64,000 bases of DNA from Lepraria neglecta (Eukaryota > Ascomycota > Lecanoromycetes > Lecanorales > Stereocaulaceae). Below are positions 1 to 11,437 of the stretch, piece after piece. The notes under the pieces are model-generated. The model did no database searches. It saw nothing but the letters and a program-made list of their open reading frames with translations, and had not been told where the DNA came from. The stretch's first letter is position 1; each line of letters opens with the position of its first letter. The DNA lies in contig CM065646.1 in the NCBI GenBank assembly GCA_033220425.1, positions 5,463,501-5,527,500 on the forward strand. The letters are read 5' to 3'. Both the position numbers and the translations under genes were made by a program.

Positions 1-738
1 AAATCTTCTAGCATGATGACGACTTGGAAATCTCGCCTATTCGTGCTTCGCGGCCGCCGACTTTCATACTACTACACTGATACAGACACTCAAGAAAAGG
101 GTCTCATTGACATCTCTGCTCATCGTGTTCTTCCTGCCGACCGTGATTTCATCACTGGCTTCCACGCCACCGTCACTGGTGCGAAGTCATCTCCAGTCTC
201 TCCTGCAATTGCCCATACGCCAACCCTGGCTGCCAAAGACGCGGCAGCTCAACCAGAATCCACGCTCCAGAAACCCGCATCACCCTCCATGTTCATATTC
301 AAGCTGGTCCCTCCTCGTAATGGCCTCGCCCGCGCCGTTAACTTCACCAAGCCAACAATCCACTACTTTGCTGTTGAGAATGTGACCCAGGGTCGACTCT
401 GGATGGCTGCCTTAATGAAAGCAACGATCGATCGTGATGAGACAAAGCCGATTACTACAACCTACCAACAGAAAACTATTAGCCTGGCCAAAGCCAAAGC
501 AATGAGGCATCGGCCTCCTGCGCTGATGAACCTGGAGGAGAATTCTGAGAACGTGGAAGAGGCAGCAAAGAGTGATGAGACGGGTCTGAATATCCAGGGG
601 CTCGATTTCGATAAGAAAGGTGGAGAATTGGACCGTAAGATAGAGAATATGGAGCACAGGAGGACGGCTAGCGTGGAAGACATGCAATCGACGGCGCTGA
701 GGGCGGAGAAGACTGACACGGAGGGGAAGGAGGAGTAA
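1..738 (+). CDS. PH-domain protein, Boi-like (3' part only)
   Basis: The frame is open through the left edge, so this is the 3' part of a longer gene; 4 residues precede the first Met at 13. The start resembles the first strands of a pleckstrin-homology domain (TWKSRLFVLRGRRLSYYY), followed by a low-complexity Ser/Pro/Ala insert and then the rest of the PH fold (HYFAVENVTQGRLWMAALMKATI), where the conserved Trp of the last helix is visible. The 'SLAKAKAMRHRPPAL' segment after the PH domain is typical of fungal SAM/SH3-PH proteins related to yeast Boi1/Boi2, which bind phosphoinositides and act in polarised growth and exocytosis. The tail is Glu/Lys-rich and probably disordered. The N-terminal SH3/SAM modules, if present, lie outside the window, so the Boi assignment rests only on the PH region. 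Confidence 0.75.
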   Translation, partial: KSSSMMTTWKSRLFVLRGRRLSYYYTDTDTQEKGLIDISAHRVLPADRDFITGFHATVTGAKSSPVSPAIAHTPTLAAKDAAAQPESTLQKPASPSMFIFKLVPPRNGLARAVNFTKPTIHYFAVENVTQGRLWMAALMKATIDRDETKPITTTYQQKTISLAKAKAMRHRPPALMNLEENSENVEEAAKSDETGLNIQGLDFDKKGGELDRKIENMEHRRTASVEDMQSTALRAEKTDTEGKEE

Positions 739-2750
739 CTACGGGCGTTGCATATATCTTCCTTTACGATGCAATAATTGGACGACTTGGATTTTGGATA
801 GCGGAAAGAGAGCAAGGCGTTTGATGGATGCGAACTTCCAAACTACGGAGAGTGGAGTGGCCTAGGATAATACTTGTGTACAAGATCTACCGTTGATATT
901 TAAATTCTAATTTACAGCCCATGGGCAGATTTTGGATATCCACCCCTCGTTCATACCATGACTTCAAATATAGCACAGGCAGATATCTTGCGATCATCTC
1001 GTTCCTGATCCCGTGATCAACTTCCGCTGCACGACATCGAGTGGAGGACACTAATCTACGGATGATGCCGGAGGTCTACGAACCAGGCCTAGAAGCCTTC
1101 AATCGGCATCTCCATCTTTGATTCCTTGATAAATGGCATGAACATCATAGCAAGCAATCCAATTTCCGATATTCATGGTGTACTTTCCAAAGAGCACCTC
1201 GGCAGCCAGCAAGGAGCTCTCTCAGCTGACTCTTTCGAGCCTTTTATAGCACAGCCGCTATTATTGCCCTGGGAGCGCAGATCCATGCTTACGAGATTTC
1301 ATTGGTGAACCACTGAATGAAGAGACGGAGCCCGTATCTGTACCTGATAGTCCGGTGGGCCGGCCGAGTGGAAAGCGATCTGAATTTGCAAATGTATTCA
1401 CTCTTGTACTAAGCGTAAAGATGAACGAAAAGCAACTATGATTGAAGCAAGGAAGAGACCTATATACTGTAGACAGTCCAGGAGACCCAGAGCCTGACCG
1501 TCGGGTCAAAAAGAAGCGAGGGATATCTCCGCTGTTCACAGAAACAGAAGCGAAAGGGCTGAGCAAACGGAGAGTTCATGCAATCAATAGACTTTTCATA
1601 CCCCGCGAGCGACCTCATCATAGTACTTTCAAGATACCTACGTTCAGGCACTCGATTATGTGGCAATAAAAGTAGCGCTGAGGTTCTAGCGATATATACC
1701 GTGAAACTAGCGATTTGGCGCAGTCTACGGCACTAGCCCCACTTACCTAAGTTTTCTTCCACTCAACTTTCCGTTCTCCACCACCAAACTGCCCAAAAGC
1801 ATTCCTTTCAGCTGCGAATCCTTTTCCGATCCCTTCGTGTCCCTTGTTGTCGCGGGTGTTCTTGATTTACGCAGCTCTTTGACTTGCAGCATCAGCTTGT
1901 TCTCTAGTCAGCGTGTCCATCGGGTGAGTTGGCTCTTCCGTTCTCTGCACGTCACCACCTCAATCCTCAATCGAAGCCTGCAATTTACTCCCCCTTGGGT
2001 CGCACCACCCATCCCGAGCCTGAGAGCAAATCTCCCGGCATAGCATTCACTACCAGCCATGATCTCGATTGAAGATTGCTATGAGTGGCGGACCTCTTGG
2101 CTTGTGGCTCACGTCTTCACTCTGGAGGCCTCGGCTTGCTTGAGATCACAACACCTCTACAGCCCCCTCAAGTGCCCTTTCTTTGCCCTCGAAACATGCA
2201 CATTCACTACATCCGCAGAGTCACAAGAAAAAGGTCATTTGCATCAGCTAACGGAATAGAGTTAGGTCAGCGAGCGTGAATCTTTCTTGACAACACGGAT
2301 TGCCCCGCTCCACGAAATACGACAAAAGTATTAATATCTCCCGGCGAAAACTCTTCACCCATACTCCACCATCTACCACACATCGAGAAATTTGTCCCCG
2401 CCTGCTTGTTCGAAGTTCAGAGTCAGCGCAAGCGTCCAGTATTGTGTACTGCATCTCCGGGCACTCTTCTTCGGTCTTTCAGAGCAGCAAGCCTCGTGCA
2501 GCATTGAGCGTTGGATCTTTGTGTTATCTAGCCATCCGCAGAGGAAATCCTGAAGTACGTCTATCAACACAGCATACATCATGCCTTTCTTTCCCAGAAG
2601 TGTCAGACAAGTAGATTGAACACAGCTAACAGTCCTCGAACAGATTCAAAAGCTTTAGCTATCATCAACTCATCAGATTTCCGCTCCGTTTCCTCTCTTC
2701 TTTTACCTACACCAACAACTTTTCGAACCAAATCATAAGCTCTCGGCACC
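739..2750. other. intergenic / promoter and probable long 5' UTR
   Basis: About 2 kb without a convincing gene. ORFs here are short, lack domain resemblance and have no supporting splice structure. From about 1690 onward the + strand becomes pyrimidine-rich (runs such as tttcttccactcaacttt), as is usual for promoters and 5' leaders of highly expressed fungal genes. The stretch probably holds the 3' end of the PH gene, then the promoter and a long, possibly intron-containing, leader of the RNA-binding-protein gene at 2751. Confidence 0.5.
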
Positions 2751-4966
2751 ATGAGTTTCCAAAATTACGAAACCTTCCCAAGCCAGCAAGGCGGGCAAGA
2801 CGGTGGAGCTGGCCCTGGCGGTCCCCCACCGCAAGATGCGCAGATGGGCGGTCAAATGGCTGACAACGGAGGTCAATACCAAGGCGGCAACGGTGGCCAA
2901 CCCGGATCTGCTGGCGGACAGTCGCAAGGAGGCGACGAGAAGACAACACTATGGTACGATATCTCCTGGTCGTTCCGACGTTTGTGTCAACACGGTGATC
3001 CACATGGGTCACGCGTGGTCACTAACCAATTGATGGCGTAAAAGGAGCTCATGCTAACATAATCTACAGGATGGGCGAGCTCGAGCCATGGATCGACGAG
3101 AACTTCGTGCGCACCGTTTGGTACAACATGGGCGAGCAAGTCAACGTCAAGATGATCCGTGACAAATTCTCTGGGTAAGCCCGTCGATCCGAGTCTTCCA
3201 GACTCCTACCAATGCGTACTGATTTACAGCAGTAATGCCGGCTATTGCTTCATTGATTTTCAGAGCCCTGCTGCCGCTGCCAAAGCTTTGACATTGAACG
3301 GCACCATCATCCCTAACTCTAACCGACCTTTCAAGCTAAACTGGGCCTCTGGTGGTGGACTCGCTGACCGAAGGTAAGTAACTTGAATGCTATCACACCT
3401 ATTGGTACTGATGTATTGCAGCCGCGATGAGCGCGGGCCAGAGCACTCAATATTTGTCGGCGACCTTGGTCCAGAAGTCAATGAATACGTCTTGGTTTCC
3501 CTTTTCCAGAACCGCTTCCCCTCATGCAAATCCGCGAAGATCATGACCGACCCCATTAGTGGAATGTCACGCGGCTATGGTTTCGTTCGCTTCTCCGACG
3601 AGAGTGATCAGCAGCGTGCTCTACAGGAGATGCAAGGTGTCTACTGCGGCAATCGACCCATGCGCATCTCTACTGCGACGCCAAAGAACAAAACTGGCGG
3701 CGGAGGACCTGGGGGCATGGGCGGCATGCCAGGCGGCGGCGGACCTAGTCCAGCCGGACCAAACGTGAACTACCAAATGGGCAATCCACCTATGGGATAC
3801 TATGGCCAGCCACAGCCAATGAACCAGTTCACAGACCCCAACAACACCACTGTCTTCGTCGGTGGGCTCTCGGGATACGTCACTGAGGACGAGCTCCGTT
3901 CTTTCTTCCAGGGCTTCGGCGAGATCACCTACGTCAAGATCCCGCCTGGAAAGGGTTGCGGCTTCGTGCAATTCGTGCAGCGTCATGCCGCCGAGATGGC
4001 CATCAACCAAATGCAAGGCTATCCCATTGGCAACTCGAGAGTCCGTCTCAGCTGGGGCCGTAGCCAGAACAACTCCGGACCTGCTGGTACTCCTTACCGT
4101 CCTGCGCCTCCACCTCCCGTTTACCCATCAATGGGTATGCCACCATCGCACCCTTACGGCAATTTTGCTCCCATGAAGGTTTGTCTCCCAGTCCAAGACT
4201 CGCACTTTTAGTCAATGCTAATTTCTCTGCAGTAAGATACCCCCTATCTTTCAAGCTTTTCAGGCGGTCTGATCACGGCACTCTCTCCAATTTGCCTTCG
4301 CTTCTCTCAATAGCCTTCTTCTGAGGGCTCATTCTCCGATTAGCGTTAACTCATAGAGGAACATATGGAGGGATTTTTCATAAGTTTCTTATCTCAACAT
4401 AGCATGCGACATCGAAGACTGGCTGTACATCGCCTACGAGGCGAGATACGAATGGCATGAATTTCCTGATCCTGATCCTGATCCTGATCCACATGTATCT
4501 ATTTCCTCTGAATGTGCTATGGCACTGCCCGGATGTCTTCGTGATAGTGACTTGCATTGTTGCTGAGCTAGCTAAAAGTTTCTTGCTTTCTACTAATATG
4601 GCGTTGTGCTTTCTACATATTCAGCTGCTCTTTCCTGATCACTGCTATGAGACTTCCCTCCTCATTTTGGCAACACAGGCGGCTTTTCAACTTTTCCGAG
4701 GGGACCTACCTATCTGCCATAGAAATGAGAAAATGCTAACTAAATCCTTTCAATCTAGTTCGAACGCTGCACACATGCACCCACCACTTAGCCCAGGACA
4801 AGGTCCGCCCCAAGGTCCACCAGGGGCGCTCTCCCCTGGCGCTCCCGGCCCCACTGACCCGATTGCTATCAACCAGATGAATGAAATGTACATGCAGCAG
4901 CGACAGGGTGTCAACGATCGGCTCGAGGCGGACTCGCGTGGATACGATAACGTTTTCTCTCAATAA
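2751..4966 (+). CDS. Nam8/Csx1-type RNA-binding protein, three RRMs
   Basis: Exons 2751-2953, 3070-3174, 3230-3373 and 3422-about 4178/4231 join in phase; a last exon, 4759-4966, ends in TAA. The N-terminus is Gly/Gln-rich. RRM1 (LWMGELEPWIDENFVRTVWY, then GYCFIDF) is split over three exons. RRM2 starts HSIFVGDLGPEVNEYVLVSLF with RNP1 GYGFVRF. RRM3 starts TTVFVGGLSGYVTEDELRSF with RNP1 GCGFVQF. This order is that of the TIA-1/Nam8/Csx1/Ngr1 group, which act in splicing (U1 snRNP) or mRNA stability. The C-terminus is Pro/Gly-rich and closes with a conserved-looking acidic tail (NDRLEADSRGYDNVFSQ). The last junction is unresolved: the donor at 4179 is phase 0 but the final exon needs phase 2. 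An exon ending at 4231 gives the right phase but contains a TAG at 4209. Family call is firm, exact orthologue less so. Confidence 0.85.
4179..4758 (+). other. unresolved terminal intron region with overlapping splice signals
   Basis: A good 54-nt intron (gtttgt at 4179, branch tgctaat, acceptor ctgcag at 4232) is followed directly by an in-frame TAA. The same G at 4232 also starts a strong donor, gtaaga, whose intron would end at the tctag acceptor at 4758 after a ctaac branch point. The region also contains four copies of a cctgat hexamer at about 4465-4490. This looks like a site of alternative splicing or an intron-retention switch for the RNA-binding-protein gene, but the sequence alone does not settle it. 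Confidence 0.4.
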
Positions 4967-5541
4967 ACGAACTCGGTTTCGACGGATCTTGATTGAGACA
5001 GCAGGAGCTGGTGACGCCAACTGGGACATTGAATAGCATGTTTGAGCAAGGAAACTGCTTCTTTAATTCTTACGACAGCAAAGACTGCATAATTAGCGGA
5101 AGGAGTTAGGGGCTTGATGACACTTCTTCTCGGTGGGCTGCTTGCGAGTTGAAATTTTGTACTATTATGCAGGATACGGGCCAGACTTTAGCATGTTTTG
5201 TGCCACCAGATGTCGAATCAAAAGTAAGTGGAGGAGGTTTCCTAGCTTTTAGCCTAGGCTGTGGGCGACTGAAAGAGACGAATTTATGCTTGCGAGTGCA
5301 CCTGCCACGCTTTTTAAAGTAACCTAACAGAGCAGCTTCCCTTTCAACAAAAATTGAACTCTAAACGTGACTCTATAAGGCAGGCACAACTGATAGCTGC
5401 ATCTCCATGACAATAGCAATTCCATCACGCATCTTCCCTTTCAAAATATAGTCCATGACTTCGCACGCACTGTTGTGAAGTTTCTCAAGGCCTGCTTCAA
5501 ACCTGACAACAATATTTCAGTGACAGGCTCCAACCTCAACC
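4967..5541. other. intergenic: 3' UTR and promoter
   Basis: No ORF of note. It spans the 3' end of the RNA-binding-protein gene and the promoter of the next gene on the same strand. Confidence 0.5.
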
Positions 5542-7689
5542 ATGAGGTACAACAACTGGGACGTTCTCATCTTCCCAGAGACTGGGGAGAGCAAGACTCC
5601 GCTACAGGAGTTTGGCACCATCTGCACGGTCACGCAGGATCCAGGTAAGTCTCGCCAACCATCGTCTTTACTCAGCTGACTTGGTCAATCTCAGATGTCC
5701 CATCCGCTCCCAGCACCGTCCATCCAGCCTACCTCACTACAGTGACCCGTCCATTGCCAACAGTGTCATGCTACATTCCCAGCCTTCCTAACCGCACCCC
5801 ATTTCGGGTCTCACTCCACAGCTGGGCAACTCCGCAGCCTAGCCGTGCTACCTTGTCTATGAGTTCGCCGGAGAACATGATCTTGTACGAAGCCAGGGTT
5901 TTGTTGGATGGAATTTGCATAGCGTGAGCGGCTCGTTACCTACATTTCGAAGCTGTAGACTGATGGAAATTTGATGGTAGAGGCATCTGGTTCAATCAAG
6001 ATCCTTCATGGCCTCAAGTGATCGGTGAGCAACTCTATTAGTTTCTAACCCTTCAATACTGACACAAGAAGCTCCAGATATGAGTTCTCGTAAGCCTTTC
6101 ATCAGAGAAACATCCCCTATACTAATCCAGATATAGACGTCGGCAAAGCCAACAGCCTTGGCCAGCTTCTGTTCCCTCCTTTCCATTCGGAGATGCTAAC
6201 GCAGGTGTGGGCCGATGCAACCCAGAACCTTGGGATGGTTAAGATCATCATCGCTGAGGGTATTCGCAACGGGCAGGGAAATTATGGATTCCAGCGACTG
6301 AAGAACGTTGTGACGTTCTCTTTCCAGCATGCCCCTCTTCGTGAGCCGTCACCGCGATGATTGATGGTGGTTCATGCTCATACCAAGATAGATGTCCTCG
6401 AAAATTGCGGCATCGCCTGGCCAAATGCCGGTATGTGGCTGCAGGCTCAACAACAGTTCTACAGTGTGTCACCAACGCACCCCAACCCAGCGGACGCTGA
6501 AGCCCATGGTCACTCCCCACGCCGCCGAGATGCGTCAACAGCCCGTGCCAGGTTGGAAGCTAAGATGGTTCCACCCGGAAATGGGACAACGGGCCAACCA
6601 GCCTTTCAAGATCGTGGACTGAACAGCAACGATCCCTTCTGGTCACAGCACGGGCCGGTCTCTGACCCTTTCATTGGTGGCGTCAGCTTCAACCGCTTCT
6701 ACAAAAACAAGACCTCCTGCAATACTACAGGGTCAGCTGGAGATGTTACAATGAAGGCTCGTTCTACATCAAGCAGCCACGACGTGCCAATGCCGGAGGC
6801 TTCCCGACCTCTCTCGCCCGCGAGCAGCCGTCGCAGCCATCCAATGCCAGACTACTCTGAGCCACCGTCCTTAGCCGCGAGTCGTAAGGGCTCCGAATAC
6901 GCGAACCCGGGTACAGATGGACTTGGACGCATACCTATTGGAAACATGCTTCCCAGCAGCAAATGGCAGGATGAGCTCGGTGCGGAAATGGGCCACCATG
7001 ACAGCCAGTTCAACGAGATGATGGCCTCCTTCAGCCCTCTATGCAAAGAGTCTGTGAGTGGTATATCGGCTCCAAGTAACACCCGAGTCAACAGTGCAGC
7101 GAACACACCACCAGGCCTACATCTCCGCCCCTCTGCAGCCGCTGTTTCAAGAGCGCTGTCTTACGAGGACCATAATTGTGCTGTCGCCGTGACCACCCGC
7201 GATCCGCCGCCCCTTCATACACGCGCTCCATCAGCTGTCAAACCTCATTCCGACTCCCCTAAGTCTGACTGTCGCCAATCAGAGTTCCCCGACAATGCAA
7301 ACGAGAGAGTGGAACCGACTATTAGGAAGAAACCTGTTGGAAGGCCGAGAGGCAGAAAGGAAGGCAAAACAAGCGAGCTGACTCCTGATGTTTTTGGCAA
7401 TACTCAGAGGAGAAGATCTACAGACTTCATCAACGCTGGCGGGAAAGAGAATACCGAGAGTGAAGAGAAATTTGGTGACGGCAAGAGGAAGCGAGTCAGC
7501 ACTATGGCCGGATTCAAAATTGCTCTGGAGGATCGAGTTGGGAACCCAGAACTCCTTTCTCCTTCGCGAAAGGTTTCAAAGACTTGTCTACAAGACGATC
7601 TGTCGGCGAAACTTGGAGACATGGACGAACTTACGGCAGAAGGCATTGTTACGAGACAGCCTTTAGGAGAGCTTGATAACCTTATATGA
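5542..7689 (+). CDS. conserved fungal protein with C-terminal AT-hook
   Basis: Six exons fit in phase: 5542-5644, 5695-5923, 5981-6024, 6069-6089, 6131-6340 and 6392-7689, giving 634 aa. The fourth exon is only 21 nt. The N-terminal third (MRYNNWDVLIFPETG at the start, later CYIPSLPNRTPFRVSLHSW and NVVTFSFQHAPLHVLENCGI) matches the pattern of a widespread, uncharacterised Pezizomycotina family I recall only as hypothetical proteins. The large last exon encodes a Ser/Pro-rich, probably disordered region. Near the C-terminus is KKPVGRPRGRKEG, a good AT-hook (GRPR core), followed by KRKR, which would suit a nuclear DNA-associated protein. Function is unknown. The phase consistency over six exons makes the gene model strong. 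Confidence 0.8.
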
Positions 7690-8311
7690 GAGGGCCATGG
7701 CCTTGATCAAGGGGAGATACATTAGCAAAGCGTTCACGCAGGCACATGATATGAGAGGTATACATTTCACTTGCGTCAGCATCGGGTTTGGTATCGATTA
7801 GGAGTCGAATGGTTTGCTTTGGGATACAGTGGGCTATGAGTACATTGCTTCTGGAAGCAGATGTTGGAGCGGCGAGCATGATGACATGGCATGAGACAGA
7901 GCGGCTCCCTGGTAAATTGTCTGTGCTTCGTTCCATTCTGGAGCCTCAGTGGAGAATTGGGCATGGAGCAAACTCTCTGCATTGTACTCATAAAACATCC
8001 TAAATCTGTAGAGTTTCAATTCCAAGAGATGCACCACTACGAGCAGCTGAAATAAGCTGAAATAGGACCCCCTTTGAGGGCGGAAGACTCAGAAGCCTCA
8101 AGGGATGATGGAAGACGAGAGACGCCGCTAGAACAGGCACGTAGTACCGATCATTTCGCCACTCATGCGGACCTATTGAGGTTGCTAGGCTCCTTGCATC
8201 TGAGACACATCTGTCTTTATGCGATGGTGATAAATAAGCCATTGAGAGTGCCAGTTGTCCAGACCACTAAAGCCACCGTTGAAAGAGAGTGATCAACCTC
8301 GAAACGTCCGA
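7690..8311. other. intergenic between conserved gene and transposon
   Basis: About 620 bp between the stop of the AT-hook gene and the left inverted repeat of the Tc1/mariner relic. It contains a short tandem repeat, gctgaaata twice, at about 8047-8066. No gene is supported. Confidence 0.5.
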
Positions 8312-8339
8312 GGGTCAATGACACTAATGTTCGCCAAGC
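8312..8339 (+). repeat. left terminal inverted repeat
   Basis: 28 bp identical to the reverse complement of 9725-9752. It defines one end of the transposon relic. Confidence 0.9.
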
Positions 8340-8555
8340 TATTTTCTCCGCTAAATCACCGCATTTACCAGGGGAAGAATTAATTTAAATAGCGACAGCG
8401 AGGTAGAATTGAAGCTATACAAGCGGGAATCTAGTAGTTCTAATACCCTAGAAGCTTATTTGCATACTATGTCGCTCCGCGTACTGCTTCGTCCTTGCCC
8501 TTATCCCTTTCTTACTAATAATCAGCGTATTAATTTCCTTATAGCTAATAGCCTC

Positions 8556-9700
8556 CTATTCCTCGTAGCAGTACTGCTTAAGCTCCTCTTTTATTATAGG
8601 TTTCCTTCGCTTAACTCGTTGCTTAAGAATCCTCCAGACGTTCTCAATTGGATTAAGATCTGGCGACTGTAGGGGCCAATTATCCACGTAGTCTAGATCC
8701 ATGAGATCTTTCTGTAGACGAGCTGGATTCTCTTGAGAATTAGTACCATGCCCACCATCGTTATCCTCCTGAAAGACCATATACTAGCCCCTTGACTTTA
8801 GATACCGCTTGCGTACTTATACAATTGGTAGTATATGGCGAACGTAGACCTCCTATGTCATATTCCCTCCTGATTTCTTCTTATCTTTACCTTTGGGGTT
8901 CTTTATAGATCGAGGTACAGTATCTACGTGCGATTCCTCGTCATGGCCATAGGGAATCAAGTCACTCTTGTAGTTCCACCCAATCATCGCCCAAAAAGAG
9001 AAATCCGACTTCCCCTTTTTCAGCTTCTTTTATATACAGTCGGGGCAATTTCGTTCCCCTTTCATACGAATCACCCATTCAGTACCCCTAGAGTTCTTCT
9101 GGATATAGAATTCGTCACTCCAATGCCATTGCTTCCATTGCCAATCTTATAGGTATTGCCATTCGTCGGTAACGTTCTATCTTTTAGTAATATTTGCGTT
9201 AGACAGCCACTTCTTCTGGCATGCTCGACATTTCTTATATCCTGCGTTATTCATTCGCCTCTTAATTGTTCGCTCGTTTCCTGGAGCACCAGTTTTAATG
9301 CCTAAACCCTCCCAATCAAGAGTCCTTTTACGGTACCGGCCCTGGATATAGCGCTCCATCTTGTGTACAGTATCCTGGTCGATCTTTGGGGGTCGCCCAC
9401 GGCGTGCCTGGCCAGAGTGACGGTCGTTATCAAGGTTCTTGGTACACATATCACGCTGGGTACGGGGCGGAACACCGTGTTCTTCATAGATATCGCTTGC
9501 CGATTTCCCATCTGCCTTTATTTGGCGTACGCGAGCGACGGTAGGAGTGTCCCATTCTTGACCGCGACGGTGAGGGAGGGAGGGAGGGTCCTACACCACA
9601 GGGGGGAGGAGTAGAAGGTTTCTCGTAGTTAGGAGTGTTCTTACTACGCATTTTAAAGCGTTGTTGGTAGAGTAATTTATTTATTAAGATGGTAGGTCTG
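8556..9700 (-). pseudogene. broken Tc1/mariner transposase
   Basis: Two intact pieces are readable on the minus strand. At 9449-9177 there is an N-terminal helix-turn-helix region (RRGRPPKIDQDTVHKMERYI, later GNERTIKRRMNNAGYKKCRA). At 8780-8556 the C-terminal catalytic end carries DNWPLQSPDLNPIENVWRIL, the classic DDE/DDD block of Tc1/mariner transposases. Between them the frame is interrupted by stops (many TAG and TAA), so no functional transposase can be made. The upstream frame (GKRYL, GRWEI) near 9500 also shows shifts. This is a dead copy; activity would need a source elsewhere in the genome. Confidence 0.85.
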
Positions 9701-9724
9701 CATTTTATTGATAGTCCTAATTTC

Positions 9725-9752
9725 GCTTGGCGAACATTAGTGTCATTGACCC
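9725..9752 (-). repeat. right terminal inverted repeat
   Basis: Reverse complement of 8312-8339 with no mismatch. It lies about 190 bp upstream of the start codon of the ubiquilin gene, so the element sits in that gene's promoter region. Confidence 0.9.
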
Positions 9753-9939
9753 GTGCCAGACCAATACGCAAGCTAAAACACACCCTTTCTCCGGCTCCAC
9801 CACGAAACAAACACCCTTTTAACAGCCCCACTACCACCACCGGACTATTATTGTGACTTCAGACTCACAAGGGGCTCAGCTCGGAGCTCAGTCCGAGATA
9901 ATCTATATATCTCCAATCATCACTTCTCCCACATCCACC

Positions 9940-11437
9940 ATGGCGGACGAAGCCAGCGCCGACGAGACACCTATCACCTTTAACGTCAAATCCTCCAGCG
10001 ACGCCAAATATGTCATTACCGTTCCTCTCGCTATGACTGTTGCGGACCTCAAAACCAAGCTATCAGGCTCAGACTTCGCGGACATACCTCCAGATCGTCA
10101 ACGCCTCATCTACTCCGGCCGTGTTCTCAAAGATACAGATACGCTATCAACATACAAGATCAAGGAGGGCAATACGGTACATTTGGTCAAAGGAGCTGCT
10201 AGCAATCAGAGACAGAATCCCGCCAGTCAAGGCTCAACGAGTGCAAGCGGTACGGGAGCACAGCCAGCTACTGGTGTTCCTACGAATCTGGCGTCCGGGA
10301 CGGGGAGAGATCCCCTTACTGGTCTGACTGGTGCTCGATACGCTGGATACGCTCAGATGCCTAATGCTAACATGTTCGGTCCTGACGGCGGAGTAAGCCT
10401 CCACCCTCCCCCGCCAAATATCCCCACCACTAACATCATCTTAGATGGGTCCACCCCCAGACCCCGAACACATGGCCTCCATGCTCGAAAACCCAAACTT
10501 TGCATCCACCCTCAATGAAGCCCTCTCCAACCCCGAAGTCATCGACCAAATGATCCGCTCAAACCCCATGCTCCGCGACATGGGCCCCCAGGTCCGCCAA
10601 ATGATGCAAGATCCCGGCTTCAGACGCATGATGACGGATCCAGAAGCTCTAAGAAACTTGTCGCAGATGCAGAGACAATTTGGAGGGGGTATGGGCGGTA
10701 TGTTTGGCGGTGCTGGGGGGAATGAGGCCTTTCCTGCGCCTGGGGTTACTGATACGACTGAGGGAGCGGAGAGGACGGCGACGCCGGGACAGACGGATAA
10801 TACGCCTCAGGCTGCTCCTCCGAATCCGTTTGCTCTGTTTGGGAATCCTGCTGCAGCTGGTGGAGCTGGTGCTGGCGCGGCAGGAAATCCCTTCGCTGCT
10901 CTCTTCGGTCCAGGCGGTATGGGAGGAATGGGAGCCATGGGAGCCATGGGAGCCAACCCACCTACCTCACCTCCAGCAACAGGCGGCGCCCAAGCCCCAG
11001 GTGCTATCGGCTCAACCAACCCCCAACAACCTCCCAACCCAATCCAGGCCATGGCGCAAAACATGATGCGAAACCCACAAATGATGGAGCAAATGATGGG
11101 CGCCATCCACGGGGGTATGCCCGGCCAACCTCCTAACGCCAATGCGAACCCCAACGATCCTCAAGGCTCCGCAGCCGGCGCTGGCTTCAACCCGTTTGCT
11201 GCGTTGCAGGCTATGGGATATGGTGGCCAAGGTGGGTTTGGCACTCCGCCGCCACAGGCACCCCAGGATGATAGGCCGCCGGAGGATCGGTATGCGGAGC
11301 AGTTGAGGCAACTTAATGATATGGGATTTTATGAGTTTGAGCGGAATATTGAGGCGCTCAGGAGGACGGGGGGAGTGTGCAGGGGGCTGTGGAGTATTTG
11401 CTTACGCATTAGGCTGATACTTGCGGGTTGCATTTGA
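9940..11437 (+). CDS. dsk2: Dsk2-type ubiquilin, UBA domain frameshifted
   Basis: Exons 9940-10392 and 10445-11437 join in phase 0 over a 52-nt intron with a ctaac branch point; the product as read is 481 aa. Residues about 8-84 are a ubiquitin-like domain (TFNVKSSSDAKYVITVPLAM, later IYSGRVLKDTDTLSTYKI). An STI1-like region follows (NPEVIDQMIRSNPMLRDMGP), then Gly/Ala/Met-rich linkers. The end begins a UBA domain (YAEQLRQLNDMGFYEFERNI) but changes frame inside a G6 run at 11368-11373. One added base would restore SVQGAVEYLLTH and a stop at 11410-11412. Dsk2 shuttles ubiquitylated substrates to the proteasome, so loss of the third UBA helix would matter. This is either a sequencing slip or a real truncating change. 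Confidence 0.9.

Larger units (their letters stand above)
8312..9752 (-). mobile_element. Tc1/mariner DNA transposon relic, about 1.44 kb
   Basis: The element is bounded by 28-bp perfect terminal inverted repeats at 8312-8339 and 9725-9752 (outer end gggtcaatgacactaatg). Inside, the minus strand encodes recognisable pieces of a Tc1/mariner transposase, broken by many stops. A TA target-site duplication is not visible immediately outside the repeats, so the true ends may lie a little further out or may have decayed. The interior is TpA-rich with many TAA/TAG codons, which fits RIP mutation, although the repeats themselves remain perfect. Confidence 0.85.
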
